Shown here piece by piece: positions 43,467-50,490 of a stretch of 64,000 bases of DNA. Position numbers and translations under genes: made by a program. The stretch is from Flavobacteriaceae bacterium PS02293 (GTDB lineage: Bacteria; Bacteroidota; Bacteroidia; Flavobacteriales; Weeksellaceae). Location: contig JASCOV010000001.1 in NCBI GenBank assembly GCA_029960045.1, forward strand, positions 124,001-188,000, written 5' to 3'. Position 1 is the first letter of the stretch. The number at the start of each line of letters is the position of its first letter. The notes under the pieces are model-generated. The model was not told the origin of the DNA, searched no databases, and was given only the letters and a program-made list of their open reading frames with translations.

Positions 43467-43946
43467 TTATAAAAAGCTTCCGTCAAAGGAAAAAGGCAAC
43501 AAATCTCTTACAGATTTTGTCTTGATGATTTCTCCGTTTGGCGATGCAAAATAGATTTCGATGACTTCTTTTTGTTTGGCTTCGTATTCCAGAATGGATT
43601 GTCTGCAGCCGCCACAAGGTGGAATTGGTGTGGAACTTAAGACATCTTTTGGCCCGCCAATCACAAATATTTTTTTGATTTTTACGTTTGGATAATTGGC
43701 AGAAGTCCAGAATATGGTGGTTCTTTCTGCACATAATCCCGACGGATAAGCTGCGTTTTCCTGATTGGAGCCGGTGATTATTTCGCCGTTTTCCAGGAGA
43801 AGCGCGCATCCGACAAAGAAGTTGGAGTAGGGCGCATAGGCCTGCTCACGAATGGTTTTGGCTTTGTTGAAAAGGGTTTTTTCTATATCGTTGAGCTGTT
43901 CGTAACTCGGAATTACTTCAAAATTGATTTTTATTTCTTTTTCCAT
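43467..43946 (-). CDS. cdd: Cytidine deaminase
   Basis: A 159-residue zinc-dependent cytidine deaminase. The zinc ligand and catalytic Glu are in the CAER motif (C72-A-E74), and the other two Cys ligands in PCGGCRQ (C111, C114). It hydrolyses cytidine and deoxycytidine to uridine and deoxyuridine in pyrimidine salvage. The homotetrameric class is expected at this length. It is a single-gene minus-strand unit, convergent with the VCBS-repeat gene; the dispersed element copy B lies in the gap. No other pyrimidine salvage gene is adjacent. Confidence 0.95.
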   Translation of the reverse strand: MEKEIKINFEVIPSYEQLNDIEKTLFNKAKTIREQAYAPYSNFFVGCALLLENGEIITGSNQENAAYPSGLCAERTTIFWTSANYPNVKIKKIFVIGGPKDVLSSTPIPPCGGCRQSILEYEAKQKEVIEIYFASPNGEIIKTKSVRDLLPFSFDGSFL

Positions 43947-44026
43947 CTTTTAAAAATGCAGGGAGGTAAAAATACAAGTTTTATGGTAACAAATTAACAT
44001 TTGAAGAAAAAAATCATCTAATCGTT

Positions 44027-44554
44027 ATGATAAAACAATTTTTGCTGCTTGGTTTCATCTTTTTCTTAGGATTTGCGAAGGCTCAGGACAAAATATTTTG
44101 GAATGAAAATGAGAAATTGGTCTGGGAAAATTTTCAGTCTCAAACAAAGCCAAATACTTCTCAAGCGGCTGCTACAACGTATTGTGGAATCTCTTATTTG
44201 CTTAATAGTCCGACGAAAAAATTCACGGATAAACAAGTGAAGATTGAATCGTTTTTTATTCCGTCCAAATCCTGGGCGCATCCTGAGCATAAAACAGAAA
44301 TAGTTTTGATGCACGAGCAAAGTCATTTTGATATTGCGGAGTTGTTTGCGCGACGATTTAGAAAAATAATCAGTGATAAAACTTTGGATGTCAAATCTTT
44401 GCAGAAGTATTATGAAAGGATTTATGATGATTACAAAGATTATCAAAAGGATTATGAAACTGTGACGAATCACGGAAGAATTCGCGATAAGCAACTTGAA
44501 TATTCTCAGAAAATAGATGACGAAATAGCAGAATTATCGGACTTTAAAATTTAA
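44027..44554 (+). CDS. DUF922 family exported Zn-dependent protease
   Basis: A 175-residue protein with a Sec signal peptide (MIKQFLLLGFIFFLGFAKA, cut before QD). The zincin motif HEQSH (96-100, HExxH) lies in LMHEQSHFDIAELFARR. The N-terminal half (WENFQSQTKPN... YCGISYLLN) is typical of DUF922, a family of secreted Zn-dependent proteases of unknown substrate. A charged helix forms the C-terminus. It overlaps the convergent arfB gene by 11 nt at the 3' ends. Confidence 0.82.
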   Translation: MIKQFLLLGFIFFLGFAKAQDKIFWNENEKLVWENFQSQTKPNTSQAAATTYCGISYLLNSPTKKFTDKQVKIESFFIPSKSWAHPEHKTEIVLMHEQSHFDIAELFARRFRKIISDKTLDVKSLQKYYERIYDDYKDYQKDYETVTNHGRIRDKQLEYSQKIDDEIAELSDFKI

Positions 44555-44936
44555 ATTTCCGGTTGTCTTTCTTCTCAGAGATTTTCTTTTTGTTGTCGAT
44601 TCGCTTTTGAACTTGGCGTTTGGAAGGTTTGGTCTTAACTCTGTATTTTGGAATGAAAAGTGATTTTTCTACCATTTCCAGCATCTTTTCGGTCACGATT
44701 TTTTTGTTTGCTAGTTGCGTTCTGCTTTCTGATGAAGTCATTTGGAGAAGGCCTTCAGAATTGATTCGGTTTTTGAGTTTTTCGGAGATTCTTAACTTTT
44801 CTTCATCTGAGAAGTAATAACTTTCCGAAACATTCCAAATCGCTGTGACAGCAGTTTCTACTTTGTTCACGTTTTGTCCGCCAGCGCCGGAAGAGCGGGA
44901 AGTTTTGTAACTGATTTCGGACGTGAAGTTTTTCAT
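44544..44936 (-). CDS. arfB: Peptidyl-tRNA hydrolase ArfB (ribosome rescue)
   Basis: A 130-residue release-factor-like protein. The catalytic GGQ tripeptide is at 19-21 in SSGAGGQNVNKVET. The C-terminal tail is basic (KRQVQKRIDNKKKISEKKDNR), as in ArfB, where it enters the empty mRNA channel of stalled ribosomes and hydrolyses the peptidyl-tRNA. Its start overlaps the end of menE by 4 nt, so the two are translated from one mRNA. The 3' end overlaps the DUF922 gene by 11 nt. Confidence 0.93.
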   Translation of the reverse strand: MKNFTSEISYKTSRSSGAGGQNVNKVETAVTAIWNVSESYYFSDEEKLRISEKLKNRINSEGLLQMTSSESRTQLANKKIVTEKMLEMVEKSLFIPKYRVKTKPSKRQVQKRIDNKKKISEKKDNRKFKF

Positions 44937-45961
44937 TTCTCAATTAATTTTTTCAACTCCAGTCGGTTTACTTTTCCGTTTGGCGTTCTTGGGATTTGTT
45001 TTACAAAAATAATGTCTTTTGGCTTATGAAAGGATTTTTGAAATTCTAAATTTTGAATTTTAGATTTTAGATTCTCATCACTTTCGCCTTCGATTATGAG
45101 AATTAATTTTTGTCCTAATTTTTCATCCTCAATTCCGAGGAATACAACTTCATTCGAAATATTTTGTTTGACTAATTTTTCTAATTCTTCGGGAAAAATC
45201 TTTGCGCCTCCGGAATTGATAACATTGTCTAATCTTCCGAGGAATCTGAATTGATTACCATTTTTGATTTCAACTAAATCATTTGTTTGCAAAACTTCGG
45301 AATTCAATTTTGGAGCAAATATTTTTAGGCAATCTCTTTCGTCCAAATAAATTTCAACGCCTTCAAAAACAGAGAACCAATCTTCTTGGTTCGGGAAAAT
45401 CTGTCTTAAAGCAATGTGGGAAAGCGTTTCGCTCATTCCATAAGTCTCGAAGATTTTGGTTTGAGAGTTTGAGGGTTTGAGAGCTTGAGTGATTTTATTT
45501 TTTAAAGTTTCCGAAACTGCTGCGCCACCGATAATCAAATTTTTGATGAGATAAAGTTTGTTTAATGAATTTTCAACCTGCAAAGGTGTCATTGCGCAGA
45601 AATCGATTTCTTCATTAATGTTTTGAAGTGGATTTGTGGAAGCTTCAGCGATTTTCAGTTTTAATTTTCTCAGAATACTTCTTACGACCATCATTTTTCC
45701 CGAGATGTATTCTGTCGGAAGACAAATTAATGCGGTATTTCCTTCTTTTAATTCCAAAAAGTTACAAGTCATCACAGCCGAATTCAACATTTTTGATTTT
45801 TCTACCTCAAAAATTTTAGGAATTCCGGTAGAACCAGAACTCTGGATTTTGACTGTTTTGGAGTCCGAAAACCATTCTTTGATGAAGTCTAAAACTTTGG
45901 TTTCAAATTCGTTAGATAGTGTTCCTTGATTGGATAAAGGTTTGGAAAGGTCGATTAACAT
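44933..45961 (-). CDS. menE: o-succinylbenzoate-CoA ligase-type AMP-binding protein
   Basis: A 342-residue ANL-superfamily adenylating enzyme. The nucleotide-binding loop QSSGSTGIPK and the motif TYGMSETLSHIALRQI are present, and the C-terminal hinge and lysine region ends with TPNGKVNRLELKKL, where K is the catalytic Lys of the adenylation half-reaction. At about 340 residues it is shorter than enterobacterial MenE (about 450), as is usual in flavobacteria. MenE makes o-succinylbenzoyl-CoA for menaquinone, the main quinone of this group. It overlaps arfB by 4 nt. Other men genes are not in the window, so the call rests on family. Confidence 0.85.
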   Translation of the reverse strand: MLIDLSKPLSNQGTLSNEFETKVLDFIKEWFSDSKTVKIQSSGSTGIPKIFEVEKSKMLNSAVMTCNFLELKEGNTALICLPTEYISGKMMVVRSILRKLKLKIAEASTNPLQNINEEIDFCAMTPLQVENSLNKLYLIKNLIIGGAAVSETLKNKITQALKPSNSQTKIFETYGMSETLSHIALRQIFPNQEDWFSVFEGVEIYLDERDCLKIFAPKLNSEVLQTNDLVEIKNGNQFRFLGRLDNVINSGGAKIFPEELEKLVKQNISNEVVFLGIEDEKLGQKLILIIEGESDENLKSKIQNLEFQKSFHKPKDIIFVKQIPRTPNGKVNRLELKKLIEK

Positions 45962-46015
45962 TAGGCTGAGCGAAAATTTATTTTATAAAATTATGCAATT
46001 TTTTTTAAAAATAAT

Positions 46016-46045
46016 TTGGAAGTTCAGAAAAAAGCTCTAAATTTG
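46016..46045 (+). promoter_or_regulatory. Bacteroidota-type promoter of tRNA-Gln
   Basis: TTG at 46016-46018, a 19-nt spacer and TAAATTTG at 46038-46045 (perfect TAnnTTTG). The tRNA starts 17 nt after the -7 box, a good fit for a short leader. Confidence 0.65.
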
Positions 46046-46061
46046 CACCACAATAAAGGAC

Positions 46062-46132
46062 AGACCTATGGTGTAGCGGTAACACTACTGTTTTTGGTGC
46101 AGTCATCTGGGGTTCGAATCCCTGTGGGTCTA
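46062..46132 (+). tRNA. tRNA-Gln (anticodon TTG)
   Basis: A 71-nt cloverleaf. The acceptor stem AGACCTA pairs with TGGGTCT. D stem GTGT/ACAC with AGCGGTA loop. The anticodon stem ACTGT/GCAGT frames TTTTGGT, giving anticodon TTG. The T arm contains GGTTCGAATCC. The 3' CCA is not encoded. The tRNA has its own promoter and is followed by a terminator. Confidence 0.97.
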
Positions 46133-46142
46133 CTTATTTACT

Positions 46143-46179
46143 AATAACCATCTGAATTTCAGATGGTTATTTTTTTTTG
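46143..46179 (+). terminator. Terminator of tRNA-Gln
   Basis: AATAACCATCTGAA pairs with TTCAGATGGTTATT, then a T-run. Confidence 0.88.
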
Positions 46180-46203
46180 TCTGACTTTAAAAAAAATAAT
46201 AAA

Positions 46204-46237
46204 AAAGAGAGTTTTAAAATATTTTAAAACTCTCTTT
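46204..46237 (-). terminator. Terminator of the 49.7-46.3 kb minus-strand operon
   Basis: AAAGAGAGTTTTAAAA pairs with TTTTAAAACTCTCTTT; on the minus strand a T-run follows. It is the only terminator seen after the six-gene operon. Confidence 0.85.
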
Positions 46238-46283
46238 ACATATAATTAGTTTGTGTTTTAATTACTTAGAATCCTGAAAATGA

Positions 46284-46664
46284 TTATTTCATTCTTTCTT
46301 TTGCTTCTACCTGCTCATTATACCAAAATTTCTGAGTGACAAAATCTAAAGGCCAATCCTTTTGTGCTTTTGATTTTATAGAATTTTCCTCTATTGTCAA
46401 CATATAATCATAAGCTTCCAATTGTTCTTTAATCCAAAATTCCTGAGTTGTATAATCATTTGGCCAGTCTTGTTTTGCTTTTTCTTTTAGCTTTTCAAAG
46501 ATTTTACTTTTTTCCGGACTCATTTCGGTCTCTGTATTTCCTCCGGAAATTATAGAAGTGTCAGATTTTAATTTTGAATTTTTATCATCATCCATACTTC
46601 CAAAAGCAAGGAAAATGAAAAGAGAAAATGCGATTGCGGAAATAAAATGTTTAGTTTTTTTCAT
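46284..46664 (-). CDS. Exported protein with two tandem 27-residue repeats
   Basis: A 126-residue protein. An N-terminal hydrophobic stretch (KHFISAIAFSLFIFLAFGS) acts as a signal peptide or membrane anchor, followed by a polar linker (about 25-60). The C-terminal half holds two diverged copies of one unit: KAKQDWPNDYTTQEFWIKEQ and KAQKDWPLDFVTQKFWYNEQ (about 62 and 98 onwards), each continuing with a short helix. The spacing of about 36 residues and the shared pattern DWPxDxxTQxFWxxEQ suggest an internal duplication. No named family is recognised. Last gene of the operon; its start overlaps the previous gene by 14 nt. Confidence 0.7.
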   Translation of the reverse strand: MKKTKHFISAIAFSLFIFLAFGSMDDDKNSKLKSDTSIISGGNTETEMSPEKSKIFEKLKEKAKQDWPNDYTTQEFWIKEQLEAYDYMLTIEENSIKSKAQKDWPLDFVTQKFWYNEQVEAKERMK

Positions 46665-47100
46665 AGTTTTTTATTAAAATTGAAGTTGAAAATTTGTTGT
46701 AAAATAATAAAGGTAAGGTTGCACCAATGATGTAAAATAAAAGGTCAAGAAAGTCAAATGTTCCTTTTATTAATCCAAAATATTGAAAAAACTCTGACAG
46801 AATTGCAATGGCTGGAATAATTAAAGTCCAAAATAAATTATGAATTGTTATTTTATTATTCCATATTTTATTCATTATCAAAACATAAGATAAAATCCAA
46901 AGTCCATCTGGTAAACTGTATCGGAGCCAATTAGGAAAAGAATCAGACGTATTGAAATGTCTTATTTTCGAAATAAAATGATCGATATTCAGAAACTGAA
47001 ACCACTTAAACATCAGCAAATTTTCTGATCGGAATATGATGTAAATAAGTCCGCCAATCATAAGTGGTACGAAAAGGAAGCTTATTTTTAAGAACTTCAT
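46651..47100 (-). CDS. Membrane protein of unknown function (VanZ-like topology)
   Basis: A 149-residue protein with four predicted helices (about 5-22, 68-82, 88-110, 118-136). The loops are short, and LRYSLPDGLWILSYV and ILSEFFQYFGLIKGTFDFLDLLFYIIGA resemble VanZ-like membrane proteins, in which a similar EFxQ motif occurs. The match is by eye and weak. It ends 14 nt inside the next gene (46284-46664) and its first base overlaps the SH3 gene stop, so the three genes are likely translated from one mRNA. No enzyme activity can be assigned. Confidence 0.65.
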   Translation of the reverse strand: MKFLKISFLFVPLMIGGLIYIIFRSENLLMFKWFQFLNIDHFISKIRHFNTSDSFPNWLRYSLPDGLWILSYVLIMNKIWNNKITIHNLFWTLIIPAIAILSEFFQYFGLIKGTFDFLDLLFYIIGATLPLLFYNKFSTSILIKNYEKN

Positions 47101-47648
47101 TATTTCACATTTTTAATGTAAACATAACCTTCATTTCCGGAATCATAAACGCGTACTTTGTACCATTCTCCTTTTTCATAAAGTAAAATTAATTTTGAAT
47201 TTAATTTTAATGTCTCAACAATGGGAAAGTCCTTTCCGGCACCACTTCTGAGATTTGTCGTTTTGGAAATTGTGTAGAGCAAATTCTCTTCTTTTAAAGC
47301 TTGATTACCCTCATAATGGTAAACAGGAGTTTTCTTTTTAGAAGAAGAATATAATCCTAAAGACGAATTATTGTTGCTTATATCCGAGTCAGAATAAGAA
47401 CGTTTTTTCTTTTTATGTGATGACTGTCCAGAGTTATTAGAAATCCTTTCCGACGAACTTCCACCACTACAAACTCCGCAAGTTCCGCCAGATCCACAAT
47501 GCCCGCATCTGGAACAATTGGAACAAGCGCTGCAATAAGAGGAGCCAGTACATTTTCCGTTGTGTCCACCGTTTTCTGGTTTTGAAAAAGAGAATAGTGA
47601 AAATATCAGTAAACCGTTTGCGAAAATTGAAATGATTATCGTTTTCAT
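47100..47648 (-). CDS. Exported Cys-rich SH3b-domain protein
   Basis: A 182-residue protein. A signal peptide (about 1-22) leads to a Cys-rich region (33-60) in which C39, C42, C45, C48 and C51 stand at every third residue, followed by GGTCGVC (C57, C60), eight Cys within 28 residues. A charged Ser/Lys linker (about 63-110) is followed by an SH3b domain (about 128-182: LYTISKTTNLRSGAGKDFPIVETL...YEKGEWYKVRVY...GYVYIKNVK). SH3b domains bind cell-wall peptides or other ligands. The regular CxxC spacing suggests metal binding or disulfide packing. The gene stands in the six-gene operon; it abuts the nuclease-like gene upstream. Confidence 0.85.
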   Translation of the reverse strand: MKTIIISIFANGLLIFSLFSFSKPENGGHNGKCTGSSYCSACSNCSRCGHCGSGGTCGVCSGGSSSERISNNSGQSSHKKKKRSYSDSDISNNNSSLGLYSSSKKKTPVYHYEGNQALKEENLLYTISKTTNLRSGAGKDFPIVETLKLNSKLILLYEKGEWYKVRVYDSGNEGYVYIKNVK

Positions 47649-48719
47649 TTAACTGTAATTTTCTATAGTTAGATGAAGTTCTTTTCTGTGATTATAAATC
47701 TCGTCAAGAGAATTCAGAATGATTTTTTCTCCGGAATCTTTTCCGTTATGGAACAGTTCGATCAGATTTCTTGTTGCTCCGAAATGGAATCTGCAAATTG
47801 GTTTCCTGTTGTTATCATCCAGCAAAATTCCAAAATAGGATTGTGTGTCTCTGTAAGCAATTCTTTCAGTTGTGATCTTTTCTCTCAGGATGGCTTTCAC
47901 AACTTGATAAGCTTCTAACTCTTCTTCAGTTGTGACAACTTTGGAAGCGTCGTTGTTTACATCAATATTAACTGTAGAAACTGATGCTTTATCTACTTCA
48001 ATATTATCATTGATAACCAATGCAGATTTCAGTCTGGAACTTATAGATTCTGATATAGAGAGACTTAGCGCTCTTTTGGTGTATTCTTTAAAAGCAATCA
48101 TTCTATTTGCAGTTAGAGGTCTTTCAAAGAATCTGTTTACCAATAATTTTACAATTTCGTCTGAAGGATTTTCTATTTCTTTTTCGAATTCTTTTCTGAT
48201 GGCTTTAATATATTTCAACGCTTCGGCAGAGTCGAGAATGGATTCCAGATTATATCCTGATTTGGTAAAACTTTCCAAAACTTTGATAGAATTATCTTTG
48301 ATGTCATCAAGATTTAAAGTGAAAAAAGGTTTTTCGTCCATTATATTCGGTTTCTCTAGATCTGTGTAGAAATTATAGATAATTCCGTTGGTCAAAACTC
48401 CGAATCTTGCTTTGGAAACGTGATAATAGCGATGAAGCTGAGAGTTATGCGCATCCACATTTTCTCTCCAGCTTTTACATTCGATGATAAAAATTGGCTC
48501 ATTATCTTTCTTGATGACAAAATCTACTTTTTCTCCTTTCTTCGTTCCAATATCAGCAATGAATTCCGGAATTACTTCTGTAGGATTGAAAATGTCATAT
48601 CCTAAGATTTGGATAAATGGCATTACAAAAGCGGTTTTTGTAGCTTCTTCGGTTTGTATTTGTTCCTTGAGCCCGTTCACTCTTTGGTGCAATTGTTCCA
48701 GTTTTAATTTAATATCCAT
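47649..48719 (-). CDS. HsdR N-terminal-like (PD-(D/E)XK) nuclease-fold protein
   Basis: A 356-residue protein. The N-terminal domain (about 25-130) matches the HSDR_N_2 (type I restriction R-subunit N-terminal) family: KTAFVMPFIQILGYDIFNPTEVIPE, then KGEKVDFVI with D66 and FIIECKSW with E80 and K82, the PD-(D/E)XK catalytic triad D-x13-E-x-K. There is no HsdR helicase domain, HsdM or HsdS anywhere in the window, and the C-terminal 200 residues (about 150-356) are unfamiliar, with a charged middle section. Such stand-alone proteins are often annotated as predicted type I restriction enzymes, but their roles are uncertain. It is gene 3 of the operon and directly abuts the SH3 gene (no spacer). 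Confidence 0.85.
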   Translation of the reverse strand: MDIKLKLEQLHQRVNGLKEQIQTEEATKTAFVMPFIQILGYDIFNPTEVIPEFIADIGTKKGEKVDFVIKKDNEPIFIIECKSWRENVDAHNSQLHRYYHVSKARFGVLTNGIIYNFYTDLEKPNIMDEKPFFTLNLDDIKDNSIKVLESFTKSGYNLESILDSAEALKYIKAIRKEFEKEIENPSDEIVKLLVNRFFERPLTANRMIAFKEYTKRALSLSISESISSRLKSALVINDNIEVDKASVSTVNIDVNNDASKVVTTEEELEAYQVVKAILREKITTERIAYRDTQSYFGILLDDNNRKPICRFHFGATRNLIELFHNGKDSGEKIILNSLDEIYNHRKELHLTIENYS

Positions 48720-48728
48720 TGTTGTGAA

Positions 48729-49061
48729 TTAAATTGTTTCGTCAATGATTTCGGCTTGCGATGCATTTTCTTTTACGGACGCAATTCCGTTTTCCATTCC
48801 TTGTCTTGTTGAGTATAATTGGCTTTTACCGATTATCTCGCCATTTCCGGCTTTTAAAACAAAAAATAATTTGTCGTTGGTTGCCGTTTTTCTTTCAAAT
48901 CTGGAATCAATTTGAGAATTGGTTCTCACGGACTCTATTCCGTTTTTGCATCCGGCTTTTGTTGTGTAGCCTTCGCTTGTCAGGATGATTTCTCCGTTTC
49001 CGGCTTTCAGATTGAATTGATATTCTCCGTCTTTTCTTTTGGTAATGATGAATTTTCCCAT
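48729..49061 (-). CDS. YegP family protein (two DUF1508 repeats)
   Basis: A 110-residue protein made of two DUF1508 repeats. Repeat 1 is about 1-52: GKFIITKRKDGEYQFNLKAG, then NGEIILTSEGYTTKAGCKNGIESV. Repeat 2 is about 61-102: DKLFFVLKAGNGEIIGKSQ, then LYSTRQGMENGIASV. Each is a small beta-alpha unit. YegP-type proteins are implicated in stress and in some genomes are part of toxin or defence neighbourhoods, but no activity is established. It starts 29 nt after the TM2 gene and is 9 nt before the nuclease-like gene. Confidence 0.9.
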   Translation of the reverse strand: MGKFIITKRKDGEYQFNLKAGNGEIILTSEGYTTKAGCKNGIESVRTNSQIDSRFERKTATNDKLFFVLKAGNGEIIGKSQLYSTRQGMENGIASVKENASQAEIIDETI

Positions 49062-49090
49062 AGTATTATTTTTGTTAAATTATAGATTGA

Positions 49091-49696
49091 TTATATATTA
49101 TATTTTGCATTAAAATTATTATCAGACATAAAGATCAAAATCAAAAAATCTACGAATGCTAAAATTGCAGGAATTAATGTCCAGCAAAACAGTAAATAAA
49201 GAATTCCTGCTGTTGTTTTTCCAAGATAGAATTTGTGTATTCCAAGACCTCCTAAAAAAAACGCTAATAATGCTGCGAGAGTCTTGTTTTTTATGCTTTT
49301 ATTAATAACAGGTTGTTGTAATGGCTTACTTTTCAAATTTTGAATCCCGTCATCAGATAAAGTCATTAGTTTTGACAGATAATCATACATTTTGAACATA
49401 TGATTGTTCGCATTTGTAACTTCATGAGATTCATTGAAGGTGCCTAATTTTCTTCTTATTTCTATCGCTATTTCTGTCTTCGTATTTGTGATAGAATTGA
49501 TGTGTATATCAATATAAACTCCTAAACTCAGGAATTCATAAGATTCATAAGTGTATTGATTAAAGATCTCATTGGAAGAGAAAATTTTATATTTGGGATC
49601 TAATAAAGAAATGTTTTTAACACTATTTCTTACTTTTTCCAAAGAGAAATCGACTTGAATCGTTTTTTTTGGATTTGGAATTGCAAAGACAGCCAT
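49091..49696 (-). CDS. TM2 domain membrane protein
   Basis: The protein is 201 residues from ATG 49696 (MAVFAIPNPKK). A TTG at 49717 in the same frame would add seven residues and overlaps the -7 box, so ATG is preferred. The N-terminal domain (about 1-130) is soluble and unfamiliar. The C-terminal TM2 domain (about 133-201) contains KTLAALLAFFLGGLGIHKFY, then LGKTTAGILYLLFCWTLIP and a final VDFLILIFMSD. TM2 proteins anchor small soluble parts at the inner membrane. It is the first gene of the six-gene operon and has the palindrome described at 49744-49759 upstream. Confidence 0.88.
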   Translation of the reverse strand: MAVFAIPNPKKTIQVDFSLEKVRNSVKNISLLDPKYKIFSSNEIFNQYTYESYEFLSLGVYIDIHINSITNTKTEIAIEIRRKLGTFNESHEVTNANNHMFKMYDYLSKLMTLSDDGIQNLKSKPLQQPVINKSIKNKTLAALLAFFLGGLGIHKFYLGKTTAGILYLLFCWTLIPAILAFVDFLILIFMSDNNFNAKYNI

Positions 49697-49712
49697 AATT
49701 ATTTTATTTGAT

Positions 49713-49759
49713 TCCAAAATTACTTCTGCCTCAATTCATTTCTTTACGGAAATCCGTAA
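49713..49759 (-). promoter_or_regulatory. Putative activator site and promoter upstream of the TM2 operon
   Basis: Read on the minus strand: the inverted repeat TTACGGA-TT-TCCGTAA (49759 down to 49744), 21 nt, then TAATTTTG (a perfect TAnnTTTG -7 box, near 49715-49722). The ATG of the TM2 gene is 48 nt from the 6-bp palindrome core. No TTG -33 element sits at the usual place, so the palindrome stands where an activator would. The same arrangement is found at 52710-52752. Confidence 0.65.
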
Positions 49760-49763
49760 AAGC

Positions 49764-49796
49764 AAAAAAACTTCCAAAAGATTTGAAAGTTTTTTG
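49764..49796 (-). terminator. Terminator of the TPR kinase-response regulator pair
   Basis: On the plus strand AAAAAAACTT...AAGTTTTTT; on the minus strand a T-run follows. It lies between the response-regulator stop (49820) and the TM2 operon promoter. Confidence 0.7.
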
Positions 49797-49819
49797 ATAA
49801 TAATTTTATGGATGCAACT

Positions 49820-50479
49820 TTATATTACCCCAAAGTCTTTGCAAAATGCAATCAGTTGTTCGTTGCTATTAATATTTAATGCGTCTTTGATGTCTTTCAA
49901 TCTTTTTTCTACGGCACTCATACTGGATCGTTTTATTTCGTTTTCCTTTAGATAATTGGGAATGTCTTTTAGAAGTATTCCGTTGGCTAAGAGAGAGACG
50001 AGTAAAGTATCATATTCGGAAAATTCGAAGGCGCTTTTTTCTTTCCCTTTAAGATCGTAGGAAATATACTTTTCGCTATTATAAACAGATTTTATGGCTT
50101 TCTTCAGATCTTTCACGTCTTCTCTTGCTTTTCTTACATAACCATTGATTTGTTGCTTTTCGAAAAGATCTTCTGTAATACTTTGTTTTTTGTTGACAGA
50201 GAATACAATAATTTTTAGATCTGGTTGTAGAGCTTTTGCTGCATTTATAAGTTGCTGACCATTTTTTATAACTTGTTCTCTATGATCTTCTTCAAAAGAA
50301 AGATCAGTGATTAGTAATTCAAAAGGATCATTTTCATCAGCTTTCTTTTTGATCCAGCTGATTGCGTCATCGCAATAGCTGACATATTTGGGATTTGGGA
50401 TCTTCAGATCTTCTAATGCCTTTTGGACGGAGATATTGGAACTTTCGAAATCTTCTGCTATAAGAACTTTTGTGAACAT
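49820..50479 (-). CDS. Response regulator with LuxR-like C-terminal domain
   Basis: A 219-residue protein. The receiver domain (about 1-125) has the phospho-acceptor D59 in LLITDLSFEED and an early FTKVLIAEDFESS strand with the acidic residues. The C-terminal domain (about 145-215) is helical and resembles a LuxR/FixJ-type helix-turn-helix (about 152-210: FSEYDTLLVSLLANGILLKDI, then IPNYLKENEIKRSSMSAVEKRL, with K and R in the recognition helix). The gene lies 11 nt after the kinase stop and shares its terminator. It is the best candidate to bind the palindromes at 49744-49759 and 52710-52723. Binding is inferred, not shown. Confidence 0.85.
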   Translation of the reverse strand: MFTKVLIAEDFESSNISVQKALEDLKIPNPKYVSYCDDAISWIKKKADENDPFELLITDLSFEEDHREQVIKNGQQLINAAKALQPDLKIIVFSVNKKQSITEDLFEKQQINGYVRKAREDVKDLKKAIKSVYNSEKYISYDLKGKEKSAFEFSEYDTLLVSLLANGILLKDIPNYLKENEIKRSSMSAVEKRLKDIKDALNINSNEQLIAFCKDFGVI

Positions 50480-50490
50480 ATGTATTTTTT

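Noticed and set aside
43342..43554. A 70-codon frame starting MGTASFFFSV and running over the element copy B into the end of cdd
   Set aside because: It follows the repeat element and not a conserved protein; the cdd gene on the other strand is certain, and copies A and C do not keep this frame.
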